From contig NC_087380.1 of assembly GCF_963675165.1 (NCBI RefSeq), positions 4,145,803 through 4,209,802 of the forward strand: a stretch of DNA of 64,000 bases. Direction: 5' to 3'. Positions 49,796 to 61,643 of this stretch are shown piece by piece. The notes beneath the pieces are model-generated. The model had not been told where the DNA came from. It was given only the letters and a program-made list of their open reading frames with translations, and made no database searches. Origin of the DNA: Halichondria panicea. Taxonomy: Eukaryota > Porifera > Demospongiae > Suberitida > Halichondriidae. Positions within the stretch are counted from its first letter, which is position 1; every line of letters starts with the position of its first letter. The position numbers and the translations under genes were made by a program.

Positions 49796-52700
49796 ATGGC
49801 CGGCCAAAGTGCAGCAGCTAAGCTAAGCTTTAAGATTCTTGGCTGGTGCATGATAGTTTTCGGAGGACTTTGTGGAGTGCTTGCATTGATCTTTACAGTC
49901 GTCAAGAACCCACGCACGGCCTTCAAAAAGACTCCAAGAGATGGTATGTGTCATTAATAGTTAGTTTTTAGTGAAGGGGGCGGGCTAGCTATGTAGTAGC
50001 TAGCTAGGGTTTAACCGACTCTGATGTTTTCTTTCCCCAGTTCCCCCTAAGTGCCTGCAGGACTCGTCTCTGGGTAGTCACGAGTACGTGAGAGCCAATG
50101 GGATCAAGTTTCACTATGTCTGCGCTGGGGACAAGTCCAAACCTCTCATGCTCTTCCTGCATGGCTTCCCAGAGGTACGTAGTCCATGCATAGATTAAGG
50201 AAGAGTGGAAACGGAAGTCCACGCACGTGGTTTTTCCTTGGCTTTACATTGGGGGGGGGGGGGATGCGGGATGTATTCCCAAAACCATCCATGTTGCCTC
50301 CCGCCAAACCAAGAAACACTTATTATACTTGTTTGAGGCCTTATGCAGACCTTTCTAAGTCCCCCCAAAACTTGATTTCCATACCCCTTGATAATGGGTA
50401 TCATGTGGAAAACACAAACAAAATTCTCAGTTGTTGGGAAAGATTGAGCTAGATGTACATAGCGGTTTTTTCACCGTTCATAGGATGTACCAATAACACT
50501 TATTAAAATTTTGTTTACTAAAACTGCCTAGCTAAGTTGTGTCTTAGATCACATATGACAATCGTTTGTCTCCTCAACCGTTTCCAGCTTGGATTTTCTT
50601 GTAGTAGACAGCCTCGAGTAAAACTAGGGAAACAGGGATGGTTATTCGAGGTCATTTCCATTTCCAATCCCTCTCTTCCTTTATCTGTGGTCCTGAGTGA
50701 GCTCTTCACAATATTCTAGCTAGCATCGTGCTTCAGTGCACATGCAAGCGAGGCATATGGTAGTTTATCCTTCTTCACAGGCCTCATCCTGAGTAGAAGG
50801 CGTGCTACTGCGCAAAATTATTGAAATTAACCGAAATGAGTAAATGAACCATGCAGGTTTGTTGCAGCTTTTTTCGGTACATGTAGACTTTCACCAAGGT
50901 TAGTGTTAAATGGGCGTGAGGCTTCTAGCTCATCTGATCTACTGAGAGTTAACCTGATCTGGTGAAAGTTGAGATCATTGCTTTACTGACCATTTACGTT
51001 TTTAACCGTAGTCGGTAGATACCGGCCAATGGTAAGCGCATGCGCAAGCAGTCATACCAGGTCCTCCTTCGAAGTGAAGTGAAGTGGGCGTGGGAGCAAG
51101 GCTAACGGCAGTTAGTCTCATAAATCATGCAGCTGCATCTTGACAGGGAAGCAAGTACTTTGGAATGTTTAATGTGTCGTAAACCAGAAGAATGCAACTG
51201 GCACAACACAAAAGTCAACCAATGCTTGCAAGAACATAATTATGACAGCTATATAATAGTTTGACACTGTTTAGGAAGTTTCTACATGATTTAGGAGCCC
51301 AAAGGGCTGGTTGTAGTATCCCGAAGCAACCATGAGTATCTAGCCAATCAGATTTATCAAAATTTTGCTACATGATTTTCTAAGTGAAGTACATGATTTT
51401 CTAAGTTGGATAGAACACTTCCTTTAGCCAATCAGTATTTATGGGCAAACTTGATCTATGATTTGTTTATTGGCTTACTCCAAGATTCATTTTTAATAGA
51501 GGGGCATTCAGAAGTTATATTCCTAACCACCTTCGATTGGTGTCATTCGAAGTGAGCTTTTATTGGTAGTACTTCAGAGGGAATAATGGACTGGCTCTAT
51601 AGCTTCTTATCTTGAATATACTGTACGTATTATCATATATTTTGTGCTTCCATTTGTTGGTATCCATTGCATAGCCTAAACAATAATAATTGTCAAACAA
51701 TTCTGTCAAATAATGCTAATTGTTTATAGAGGCTTGATGTGTCTTTCCTCCAGTTTTGGTTCTCATGGCGATACCAGATGAATGAGTTCAGCAAGGACTT
51801 CAGAGTGGTGGCCATCGACATGAGAGGCTACGGAGAGACGGAGAGACCACCTAACAAGTTGGACTACACCTTCAGCAAGCTCAAACAAGACATTGTCGAG
51901 CTCGTCCCAGCACTGGGCTACTCCAAGTGTACACTAGTGTCACATGACTGGGGAGGTGTGGTTGCATGGTAAGCGCTGTGTATTGTGACTAGCTATACTC
52001 TTTGTTATGTGCAGCCAACTTGAGGAGCGCAGTTGCAACCAAGTGTATATTTTGGCTGCATGTAATTGCGATACAGAGAATGCTTTCGCTAATTCCGTTA
52101 CTTTTATCAGGAGTACATGGACCGCTACTTTCAACCCCAATTACACATACGCATGGGGTGAATGTTCTACTGTTTGTTTTAGCCGGGGAACATATGTTAC
52201 AGATGTACTGCAATAGTATTAACAGCCTCTTATTGGCGTGACAGTGCTGTTTGTTGTTTCTTGCCCCAGGCGCGTGTTGTCCAGATATCCCGAGCTTATT
52301 GAGAGATTCATCGTCATGAATTGCCCCCATCCAAAGTGAGCTAATGATACATGTGTATAGAGACTGTGAGAATGCTTGCCTCCTTCACTGGCCTCCCCTG
52401 AAGAGAAGGTCTGCTACCGACTGCTTGCGCATACGCAAAATTATTGGGAAAATTTTTCCTATAATACATTCCAAAAAGTTATAGCTAGCTAGCTAGAGAC
52501 AGAGCTGTAGGTTTGTTGTACAGCTATTTTCTTTCTGCAGTAGCAGTAGTATAGTAGACTTTCACCAAAGTTAATGTTAGATGGGCGTGGCCTGTCCATA
52601 TAGGCTCTTGTCAGCTTTCACTTCGTTCAGGCGATTATCATCCACACTGTTGCAGGCTGTGAGTTGTTTGTTATGCCTCGGTGTGCATGCGCAAGCGAGG

Positions 52701-55700
52701 TATACGGTTGTGTGTGTGTGTGTGCGTGCGTGCGTGTAGACTGTTACAGCTGCTCAAGGATCAATGAAGAGTTTCTATAGGCTTCTAGTCATGTTTTCTT
52801 GGATTCGTATTCGTGGATTTGCAAAATAAAGCTTCGTTCTCGCTAGTTTTGCTTACTTGGAATGCCATTGCAGCCTTTTCAGAAGAGTCCGTAGCAAAAC
52901 GTTCACCGAGTGTTGCTACTCTACTTAATAGTTAGCTCTGCACTAGAACGCTAGCTATTGGTAGCTGCAAGAGTGAGAAGAGAGCTGCAAGGCTCTGCTG
53001 ACTTGCAGCCATTAATTTTAGACTTGAACTTTTGGCATCGATCATTTTTAACAACAATCATTGTCGATCATTACCAACTCTTTGAGTTTCCCTGTGATTC
53101 TGGATTCTGCATGTAGCAAAATTAAAAATGTTCGTTATAATAATTATAAGCTAGCTATTAGTAGCGTTATGTAGCTTTGGCACCTCCACTGAGGCATCAG
53201 CACCCGCGGTGCTTTCATTAACATAACAGGCTAAGGGTAGCTATCAGATATAGGCTAGAAACCTTTGATCAAACTCTTCCTTCAATCCACTTCCGTTATT
53301 TTACTGAGCATATATGAAGTTATCCAAAGCCCCCAGATACTGGGGTGAGATTTAGTGCATGCGCAAGCAGTCGATACCAGGCCCACTATTCGAGGAAGTG
53401 CGGCCTGGGATCGAGGCTATGAGAATGCTTGCGTCAAAGAACTGTTGTTACAGTCTTCTCAATTGTGTGATAAATATTTCTATATAATTTATCGTATACT
53501 GGGTTTCAAATGCGATCGAGGCTCTTTCGATTGCAAATTGTGATTTTTCACAAAGATAGCATGCACAGAATACCTCGCATGCTAGTTAGAAACGCAATAG
53601 GGCTTGTACAGCCGGTATATGATACAGTCTGCAAACACTTCATGGTGTGTGTTGACACTTTATGACCTTTAACAGAGTGTATGCGATGAAGCTGGCCAAA
53701 GACTGGAAGCAACTGTTCATGTCGTGGGTAGGTTGTCTTTATAACATGGCTGTCATTATACATTTGTGTCTATTTGTAACATTAACGCTCTACGTCTACT
53801 ACTCGTTCACCACTCTCCCTCACAGTACATCTTCATGTTCCAAATACCCAAATTGCCGGAGCTAATAATAAGCATGAATGACTTCGAGACCATGAAGGGA
53901 ATGTTTATTAATGTAAGTGTCTTTACAGTGCACATGCATACAGTACATGGCCATCAAACTGGGATGCGCCATAATTATATTTAATTATGTGATTATGCTA
54001 TACATGTACACCTTGTCATAGGTATCACTACATGTAAGTAGCTCGTTAAGTTAGTGTTAAAGTTAATTGTCGTAGCGCTTTGCGAATCTTTTCCTAGCCC
54101 TTCTAACTTACAAATATTGCTAACACCCCCCCCCCCCCCCCTCCACTTACACACATCCATATAGGGTACTAAGAATCCGGACAACTTTCCTCCGGAGGTT
54201 TTGAAGGCTTACTTGTACACCTTCGCCCAACCAGGTGCTCTCACGGCCGCCATTAACTACTACCGCTGCATGTTCAAGACCGAAAAGAGTAAGGCCACTG
54301 ACACCACCCCTCCCCCTAAGAAGATTGAGGTGCCCTGTCTAGTCATTTGGGTAAGAATGAGCGGTCCTCATGTGTTACACAGGTGTACATATAATTATGT
54401 GTAGGTGCTAATGTTTCTCTAACTTTGCTCTTCAGGCTTAGTCTTTTGTGTAACTTTTCATTTACCCTTTCCTCACAGGCAAAGGGGAGGGTAGGGCATA
54501 TTAGCTGGAATTTTGCTTAGGGTACTGAGTCTTTTATTTTAGTAAACGTAATCTTAGCAGGTACCAAATGTTATTTGGTATTATGACCTGCCTCTCTTCC
54601 ACTACAGGGCGATGATGACACTGCTCTGAGCCACGACATGGCTGACATGCACGAGGCGGTTGTTGCCAACCTCACGGTGAAGTGAGTCCCATTACTTTGC
54701 ATGTACTTACATACAGTGTCAAGTGTCTAGTATATGTACATGTACATAACGTTTTCCCATACTCGGTCTTCATTATTCATTCCAATGCGTACACTATGAA
54801 GATAATCTATAACCTTGTGTGATCCCAATGAGTGGGTCACTATGCACCTGTCGTGTACATGTAGGTGACCGTGTGTAATTAGTTGGTGATTGGGTGGGCA
54901 CGTTGTATGCAATCATACATGTGTCCAGTTACTCCCATGCGTTGTTTAACTGTTTGCCATGCACTCTACAGGTACATTGACTATAACATGCAGTTAGATG
55001 ACAGTCTAGACAGTGCATGCGTTTGTTAAACGCTTTCTTTACGCATATAAAAGGGGCTGGGCCCGGCCGGAAGTAAATTCGCATGCAGTTGCAAATAGCA
55101 GACTTATTAAAACTCTCTTTTGCTTGTTATGCGTATACGGTAGTGTGTTTGTGTGTGTAGACTGCATGCTACAGGATCAATGAAGTGCAAGTAAGAGTTT
55201 CTATGGATTTTAATTCGGGGATTTGCATCTTTGTTCTCGTGTTATACCTACTTGGAATGCCTTTTCAGAAGCTTCAGTGTGTAGAAAAACTTGTCCCTGG
55301 AGTATTACTACTCTACCTAGTAGTAGTAGTTAGCTCTGCACTAGAACGCTAGCTATTGGTAGCTGCAAGAGTGAGAAGAGAGCTGCAAGGCTCGCTCTGC
55401 TGATGGAGAGACTTGAACTTTTGGCATCAATCGTTTTTAACAACAATCATGGCCGATCATTACCCACTCTTTAAGTTTCTGTGATTCTGAATTCTGCCCA
55501 GAGGAGGTACGACAACATCACGTGCGTGGACAATGGAATGTCAATTAACATGCAGCAAAGAGCTGATGATGGGAGGGGGCGTTATCATGCAGACCACACC
55601 CACACTACTTTTGCTACTGTTGATTGAAATTCCATTGTCCACGCACGTGATGTTGTCGTACCTCCTCTGGATTCTGATCTGCCTGCTTGCAGCAAAATAA

Positions 55701-57595
55701 TTAATGCAAAAATGTGTTTAAAAGCTATTTAGCAGTAGCTTTATGTTATGTAGCTTGACACCTCCACCGATCGAGGCATCGTGCTTTCATTTACACATCA
55801 ATCATGGATAACTATAAACCTGAAGCCTTAGTAAAATGCCAGCTCTGGATATGAGTCACATGGCAGGTGGCATGTTTTAGAATAAGTGAGGTTAGAGATA
55901 ATGCAACAATGGATTCTAGTAGTTCAAGCAGTGATGGACAGAGAGATATTACAGTGAGTAAAACAATATAAAAGTATAAGAAGTCATCTGAAGCCATTTG
56001 CACTGTATAGGTGAGCGTGGAGAGCAGCCAAGCACTTCCTGAAACGTTCGTAAAGAAACTTCATGATTTCTTTCGGGACAATGCGCCAACTAATTGTACA
56101 GTGCAGTTGACGTTGAATGCCAAGACCAATGACTCAGAAACACCCGACACGGATCCACAGCAGGATCAAGGTCCAGACCTATTTAGCAAAGTTTATATTC
56201 AATAATTATTATTAATTGTAGAGAACTTCTCTGGCCACCCTCGTGGCTACCGTCAAAATCCCGAGGTCCCAGTTCTCCGTGGCAAGGATCACTGCCAGTA
56301 TTGCATGTGTGGACCCTGTGTGATTCAGTTGCCTCCAGATTTTCTGCGAGGATCCTGTGGCCGTCATCCTGCTAATGAAGGGAAAAGGGATAGACTCTAC
56401 AGGATGTTCTGGAAATTACTGCGTGACTTACAGGTGTGGGTAGATGACGAGTATCTAGAAAGGAAGGAGCGTAGGACAGGGAGACACGGAAAGCGTGAAA
56501 TGATTCCAAGATGTGTCATCACAGTACGTGAACTTGTATATTGATCATTACGATACTCGCAACTTTATCACATCTTGTAGGAAGTTAGGTCGAGGTACCC
56601 AAGTTGTGATGGTACTTATCAAGACTGTTGGACAAGATTTGAGGCAGAGACTGACTACGCATGAGACATAGAGAGTGAATGTATATATGCACTCACGGAT
56701 TGACTGTCCCAGTATATGCTCGTAGTTAGTAAAGTAATTGTCATTGTCGCCATCTGATGAGTCAGAATACTCGGGAGGCATCACCCCATATTATCTGAGT
56801 TCATCTTCACTCACTCCCGTCCTCTCAAACAAACAAAATTTACGAATAGTCTGTAGTAACGACAGTCTTTTACTAACCCCTTCATTGTAGTGACAATTCA
56901 GTCGACGTAAATCTTTGACCTTGTTATCATACTAGTTAGTGTACACATAACTATATAGTAATGACAATAATGACTGAAATAACAGTATACGGAGTTAAGT
57001 AACATTTCAGTGAAAAGTAAATACGTTTGGGTGGGCACGTTGCAGCTGGTCATCAAAGAGTTTAACCCTGTAATGTAATTGCTACACTGAACACAAACTA
57101 CCGTATTACTAGAATATTTGCAGGTGAAAAACCTTTGCAAATGAGCCAAGCCAGCAGGAAATTTGACCCTTTGCAATGTGCTGGCAAGGATTGTGTGTAT
57201 TTACTAGTTTTGGTTTTGCGATTTTATCGTTGCGAATTAACCAACCCTCGCAAAGTTCGCATGTTTGATGCTTGCAAAACATTCTAGTAATACGGTACTC
57301 CACTTACTTGATTTAGACTGCTTCCATATCATTTACTAGAAAGTTTTGTGAGCATCAAACATGCGAACTTTGGCATAACATGTGACCGTATAGTGAAGTT
57401 TTTGGGCATTCGGTAGACCTATGATTCTCCTCATTTCTCCAGTATAGGTGCTTGCATGGGTGTCGACCAATTAATTCAATTTCTATCTCCCACAGGCACA
57501 TCCCAAATTGTAGTCACTGGGTACAGCAGGATGCCCCCGAAACTGTCAATCAGTACATGAGTGAGTTCCTGGCTGACTCGATTGCCTCAAGGTGA
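49796..57595 (+). CDS. EPHX4: EPHX4-type membrane-anchored epoxide hydrolase (alpha/beta hydrolase)
   Basis: Nine exons (49796-49943, 50041-50174, 51754-51968, 52270-52335, 53676-53727, 53826-53912, 54165-54350, 54608-54681, 57496-57595) join in phase to 353 residues; human EPHX4 has 362. An N-terminal transmembrane helix spans about 14-37. The oxyanion-hole motif HGFPE is at 90-94, the nucleophile Asp159 in SHDWGG, lid tyrosines at 206 and 267 (NYYR), the acid Asp300 in WGDDDTAL and the base His328 in SHWVQQD. All catalytic residues for opening epoxides to diols are present. ATG 49796 is chosen because it starts the conserved part; an upstream in-frame ATG at 49715 would add 27 unconserved residues. 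Intron 8 (54682-57495) contains a whole other gene. EPHX3 is the alternative paralogue assignment. Confidence 0.92.
50245..50262. repeat. G homopolymer tract in EPHX intron 2
   Basis: Run of about 14 G. Comparable runs of C or G lie at 40268-40290, 54127-54142 and 58493-58514. Confidence 0.6.
50760..50935 (+). repeat. Interspersed repeat in EPHX intron 2
   Basis: Shares CACAGGCCTCATCCTGAGTA-like, GTGCTACTGCGCAAAATTAT and GTAGACTTTCACCAAGGTTA blocks with 52378-52603 in intron 4. It is probably a short non-coding transposon. Confidence 0.5.
52378..52603 (+). repeat. Interspersed repeat in EPHX intron 4
   Basis: Second copy of the element at 50760-50935, with TTGCGCATACGCAAAATTAT and GTAGACTTTCACCAAAGTTA followed by GGGCGTGG. 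Confidence 0.5.
52673..53219 (+). repeat. Interspersed repeat family A, copy 3
   Basis: About 547 bp, from TGCCTCGGTGTGCATGCGCA and a GT microsatellite to GCATCAGCACCCGCGGTGCT. It is the most complete uninterrupted plus-strand copy and can serve as reference. It lies in EPHX intron 4. Confidence 0.75.
54682..55127 (+). other. Start of EPHX intron 8, decoy exon-like segment
   Basis: After 54681 there is a good acceptor (CACTCTACAG) at 54972 followed by TACATTGACTATAAC. It would keep the frame briefly but leads to a stop and lacks the catalytic histidine. The real continuation is at 57496. Confidence 0.5.
55128..55792 (+). repeat. Interspersed repeat family A, copy 4 (interrupted)
   Basis: Aligns with copy 3 from GCGTATACGGTAGTGTGTTT to GGCATCGTGCTTTCATT, but carries a separate MITE at 55499-55670. 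It lies just upstream of the ballast-domain gene. Confidence 0.7.
55499..55670. mobile_element. 172-bp MITE with perfect 41-bp inverted repeats
   Basis: 55499-55539 (CAGAGGAGGTACGACAACAT...) is the exact inverse of 55630-55670. The interior is 90 bp. It sits inside repeat family A copy 4 near GATTCTG, which occurs on both sides and may include the target duplication. The perfect arms imply a young insertion. Confidence 0.8.
55909..56664 (+). CDS. P2X7-ballast-like zinc-binding domain protein
   Basis: Exons 55909-55953, 56011-56170, 56222-56523 and 56581-56664 join in phase (ACA|GTG, G|AG, ACA|GAA) to 196 residues. The N-terminus is Ser-rich. Residues 16-68 are poorly conserved and acidic at the end. 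From 84 on the chain matches the C-terminal cytoplasmic ballast domain of P2X7 receptors: the cysteine cluster CQYCMCGPC (93-101), CGRH (114-117), LYRMFWKLL, IPRC and the closing YPSCDGTYQDCW (175-186). In vertebrate P2X7 this domain binds zinc and guanine nucleotide. Here it stands alone with no channel helices. Such free ballast domains are known in invertebrates, where some are joined to death-fold domains. The function of this one is unknown. The donor of exon 2 (GTCCAG) is weak but is the only one that keeps phase. The gene lies in EPHX intron 8 on the same strand. Confidence 0.75.
57099..57297. mobile_element. MITE with CCGTATTACTAGAAT ends and TA target
   Basis: 57101-57295 begins CCGTATTACTAGAATATTTG and ends with the inverse ATTCTAGTAATACGG, with TA on each side. 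It is a second copy of the family at 46021-46233. A fragment of a third copy (GTTTTGTGAGCATCAAACAT) follows at 57341-57376. It lies in EPHX intron 8. Confidence 0.75.
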
Positions 57596-59395
57596 TTGGT
57601 GATTGACACACACTGCTGATTTTGTGTGTAGTGTTGCTACTTTTGTAGAGCTATAGTCAGTGTTAGTGGCGCATGAACTTCAATAGTGATTTATCTATAA
57701 CTATTTGTGATGTTGTTGCCTTAGTTACCACTGCAAAGATCAACATTCCTGTGCTATGTACATGTATTTGCATTTTACAATTTTACACAAGACCATGACA
57801 ACTATATTATATTGCAGTGCAATAGTAAATGCATTACAAGTATCAAATTGAAGGTTCCAACAAATTTGTTATTGAGTGGTCCCTCCTGCACAAATACAAT
57901 ACTATGGAGTGATGTATTGGGCGAGGGCGCAAACATTATGGCGCGAATTTAATTTTCACTGTTTCCGAGGGTTAACAATCCTCCACGAACATAAGCTAAG
58001 GGCGGACGCAACATGCATTAACATACCGTATAATAATAGCGCGAAATTCATTCAATGGAGAGGCACTTCCAAGAAAGTTAAGTGCCTTGAATATTTTGTC
58101 CTATACGGTATATTCTTAGCTTGCATAACTATAATACATATCATCCTATAAGCAGGCATAATTGTGTTCATTTTGTGAAGTTTTGCTCATAAAAATTGAA
58201 ACAGAGAGGTCATTATCATGGGCCCGAAAAAAGAAATTTTCTTTTTCATTCATCGTAAATTTGCATAAACTGCCTAATCAAATATTTCATATTCTAAATA
58301 TTCGTAGAGCTCAGAATAGTGATTTTGCAGTTTTAATTTTCGTATATATGATGCTCTATACAATACAAAAATAACTCGCTATACGGTATATGTAATTAAT
58401 TTTTTGTCAGCCTATGAACGAGGCAAATCGAGGCTTCCACAAATTTCTTTAAGAGATTCCAAAATCTTAGTTCCGTTCTTTGGCTATTTCTCCCCCCCCC
58501 CCCCCCCCCCCCCGGAGTTTCTGTCCTAGGACAAAAGGACTAAGCTACGATAACAACCTTGCTGAAATTCTTTTTAAGTAATACAAATCTGCAACAGGTG
58601 ACTCTTGCACTTGTCAATATTCAATTTCATGCAGATTCTACTTCTACCTCATAAACTTCACATGAAATGATTTGCACACTTATCAGTGTGCACTATGCGA
58701 ATGCATAGACTGGAGGCCACTCCTTTTTCCAAGCGCTGGTAAGCTATACTTATCAAGGAGTTGTCCCAGCGGATTGCAAACCACATTACATATAACAAAC
58801 TTTCGCAGCCGCTGTTTCTACTTGATATTTTGTGCGGTAGTAGTAAGCGTGTAAGCAGTGGCACGTGAGTATTTGTGGCGTTTACTAAGAGTTACTTTGT
58901 GCGTGAGAAACTACTCCTGGATAAGTATCTTACCAGTCACTTTCCGAAGACAGAAAAGGGTAGCGTATGCAGATGGTTTTCATCAGGTACTGGTACTGCT
59001 CGTGTAACAAGCGCAGTCTCTGCATGACTAATATTGTATACTAATATTGTATATTATATTATTATCGACGGTAATCATTCCAAGTGCATGTAAATGATAT
59101 AGACACTGTGAACAATACTATCACTCAGTCAAGAATGCTTACGGCAATGTAGAACTCGTTTATCGATTGAATGTACAGATATTATCGACAGCAATCATTC
59201 CAGGACTGTTTGGATAGCTACATCTATAAAACAATCAACTGATAAAAAAAAAATGTAAAAAGTACACCACACTACATAGCAAACTCAACGTCTGAAAATT
59301 GGTCTTGCAATGAGTGCTAAGCAGTAAGCATTACCACAGGGGGCACGCGACACCTAGGTGCTGCAATTGGCTCCAGATCCCACACTGTTGAATAC
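57596..59395. other. Intergenic, no gene recognised
   Basis: It contains a possible MITE between about 58023 and 58390 with CCGTATA-type ends and GCGCGAA motifs, and a 22-base C homopolymer at 58493-58514. There are repeats of TATTATCGAC...GTAATCATTCC near 59060 and 59180. No exon is supported on either strand. Confidence 0.4.
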
Positions 59396-59509
59396 ATGAC
59401 AAGCAAAGTGAGAAAGTGGTCGGAGGAGATAAAATTACTAGCTGATATTGCCCAAACACGTCTTCTTCACCTTCCACCCAACCTAGGAGTGTTCTTCTTA
59501 TTTCCTCCT

Positions 59510-59711
59510 ACATATACTGCAGCTTTCCCCCGAACAGCAGGAAATACTTCCCTCTTTTGCGGAGGCCACGCTTCTTCTTTTTGTCAGCGTCTGGTGGATA
59601 CATGACTGATTGTAGGTAAGTAGTGATGGCAGCATATGGGCACGTCTCAGTTTCTTGCTCTTCCATTTGCAACTTAGAGGAGCCAATTTGCACTTTGGAG
59701 TCCATTTTCAC
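59510..59711 (-). pseudogene. Possible retroelement integrase N-terminal fragment
   Basis: A 67-codon minus-strand frame contains KKKKRGLRKRGKYFLLFGGK, which resembles the start of the H2C2 zinc-binding part of LTR-retroelement integrases (basic helix, then xFxxxxGxLxY). The zinc ligands that should follow are absent because of a stop at the end of the segment, and no other integrase part is seen nearby. Treat as weak. Confidence 0.25.
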
Positions 59712-59954
59712 TGACTTCGGAATTGTGGGAGCAATGTAGACTATACAGTAACTAAAATACTAGCCAAACTGTACTGCATTGTCTTTATACACACCTGATT
59801 CATTGACAACTAACTGTGTTTGCAAGTCATGGTTACCAAGCTCTACTACACTAGTCAGCAAGAGAGCTTGGTCCTGGCCATGGGTCAGATTTATAGAGTC
59901 AGCAGGGAGTTTTACTTGAGCGAATGGTCAGCACTTTGTGGTTGCCCATGCAGA

Positions 59955-60080
59955 TCTATAGGGGCCCCATATCGCTGGAGGGGCCTCAAAGCGCTAGTGA
60001 AATAGGGCCGTGGGGGGGGCCCAAATCGCTAGCGTTTTAGGGCCGGGGGGGCCCCGAAAACGGGGGGAGCCCCATATCGC
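59955..60080 (+). repeat. GC-rich GGGGCCC/ATCGCT repeat
   Basis: Units of GGGGCCCCATATCGCT and GGGCCCAAATCGCTAGCG occur with long G runs in otherwise AT-rich DNA. Several runs of four or more G on the plus strand could form a G-quadruplex. Confidence 0.5.
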
Positions 60081-60664
60081 TTCTACACCGGTATTTCTCT
60101 TTTAGTGTGTTTCTCTTTTATAGTGGCCTAACAGATATTTAGAAAAAAAAAGAATTGTTGGCCCAGGATGGTTCTTGTATTAGGGCAGTTCTTAACAAAT
60201 AGAACAAATATGGAAAGTATGAATGGGTGTGGTTTTAGGCAGTGCGCGATCCAACATAAAGTCGTTTTGATCACTAATAGCGTATGCACCAGCCCCAACA
60301 CACAGCTTCTAATCAGACTGATAATGTGCATTAGAAACGAGGTATATATGTAATATTGAACGTGGTCACTCTTGCTTTCTAATTAGCTAAGCACCACAAA
60401 AAATAATCACTTAGAACAGAAAATTTTTAAATTGTACAGTGCTTGTATTAGGGCGGTGCTGTAATTAGAAGACATAAGTACTTAGACACTAGTTGATAAG
60501 ATCTACATGGGAAGTACATGGGAAGTACATGGGAAAAGTGCCTCAGAGCAGGTATACTATGGGACTTAGTATACCTGCAAATTTACTTAGTATACCTAGT
60601 ATTCCGTTGTCAAGTAATTGTATTGTAGTCAAGCAGTTTGCGCATGTGCACTAGTATCTAAATG

Positions 60665-60801
60665 AGTTAGACACTGTTTTGTCGGTGTCCATGTGATTTA
60701 GAAGCCCTCAGCCACTTTAGTACCCTCGCTACGCTCGGGATACTAAATCAGTGCCTTTGGGCTTCTAAATCCCATAGACACCTCCAAAACAGTGTCTAAC
60801 T
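60665..60801. mobile_element. 137-bp palindromic MITE
   Basis: AGTTAGACACTGTTTTG at the left is matched by its inverse at 60785-60801. Arms continue through GATTTAGAAGCCC to a centre with ACCCTCGCTACGCTCGGGAT. Fragments of the same family occur at about 47655-47690 and 51269-51335. Confidence 0.65.
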
Positions 60802-60939
60802 ATTATTTAGTATAATTATGGACTTTGAGTGTCTTTTTGCAACAGTCATTGTCGATCTTTTCCCGCTTGCTATTTTTGTTGTTGCATATCTAGCGATCTA
60901 GATAGATCCTCAGCATGCAAGCTAGATAGCTTCTTCCAT

Positions 60940-60972
60940 GGAGGCATCAGCACCCACGGTGCTTTCATTAGA
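60940..60972 (+). repeat. Terminal fragment of repeat family A
   Basis: GGAGGCATCAGCACCCACGG then TGCTTTCATT, the right end of the family A copies. Confidence 0.6.
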
Positions 60973-61223
60973 TCATAATAATGATTTCATATTCAAGTCA
61001 CAAAGTATAGCTAGATCTAGCTAGCATGAATGTAGATGTAACATCTACAGTATACATCCTTTTGTTGAGCTCCATAGCAACAATCAACAGTATCACGGTA
61101 ACTCAGAGAAACTAAATAAGAAACTCATTCCTGTCTTCCATCAGAATTAAGAGCCAATTGCTGTCTCCTCTTCATGAACTTCAACTTATCTACTCGTACT
61201 CCTCTGAAAAAAAGCATGGGAAC

Positions 61224-61633
61224 AAGCTCCCAAAAACATTTGCAATGTGTGAAAATTGATACGATTGGCTGGGGGAAGCACCAAAAGTAACGAAACAAGT
61301 GTGGGGAAAGCCGTATGTTAATCCGTCACAACGTCATGAACAGCTTGTGTATAATCAATTATGCCACTATACAATAATTTACATTTCACTGTATATGCTC
61401 GTACATTTGTACATTTCGATGTCAAGTCAAGTCAAGTATTCTCTAACTACAAGTTTATAGATATGTTGGAGGGTATTGTGCTGCATGACATGTACATGAT
61501 TAACTTTACATCCTGTTCATAACGTTGTGACGGATTGACGTACTGCTTTCACCTACACTATGTTTCGTTACTTTTTGGTGCTTCCCCCAGCCAATCCTAG
61601 CAATTTTCACATTGCAAATGTTTTTGGGAGCTT
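61224..61633. mobile_element. 410-bp MITE with long inverted repeats (intact family member)
   Basis: AAGCTCCCAAAAACATTTGC at the left is matched by its inverse at the right end. The arms continue inward through GGGGGAAGCACCAAAA / TTTTGGTGCTTCCCCC and CCGTCACAACGTCATGAACA / TGTTCATAACGTTGTGACGG. Degenerate relatives are at about 455-712 and 19870-20092. It ends 11 bases from the stop codon of the following minus-strand gene. Confidence 0.75.
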
Positions 61634-61643
61634 TGAACTAGTG

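Noticed and set aside
54972-55027. Alternative EPHX exon after a good acceptor (TACATTGACTATAAC...)
   Set aside because: It reads to a stop after about 18 codons and lacks the catalytic histidine; splicing 54681 to 57496 gives the conserved SHWVQQD motif in frame.
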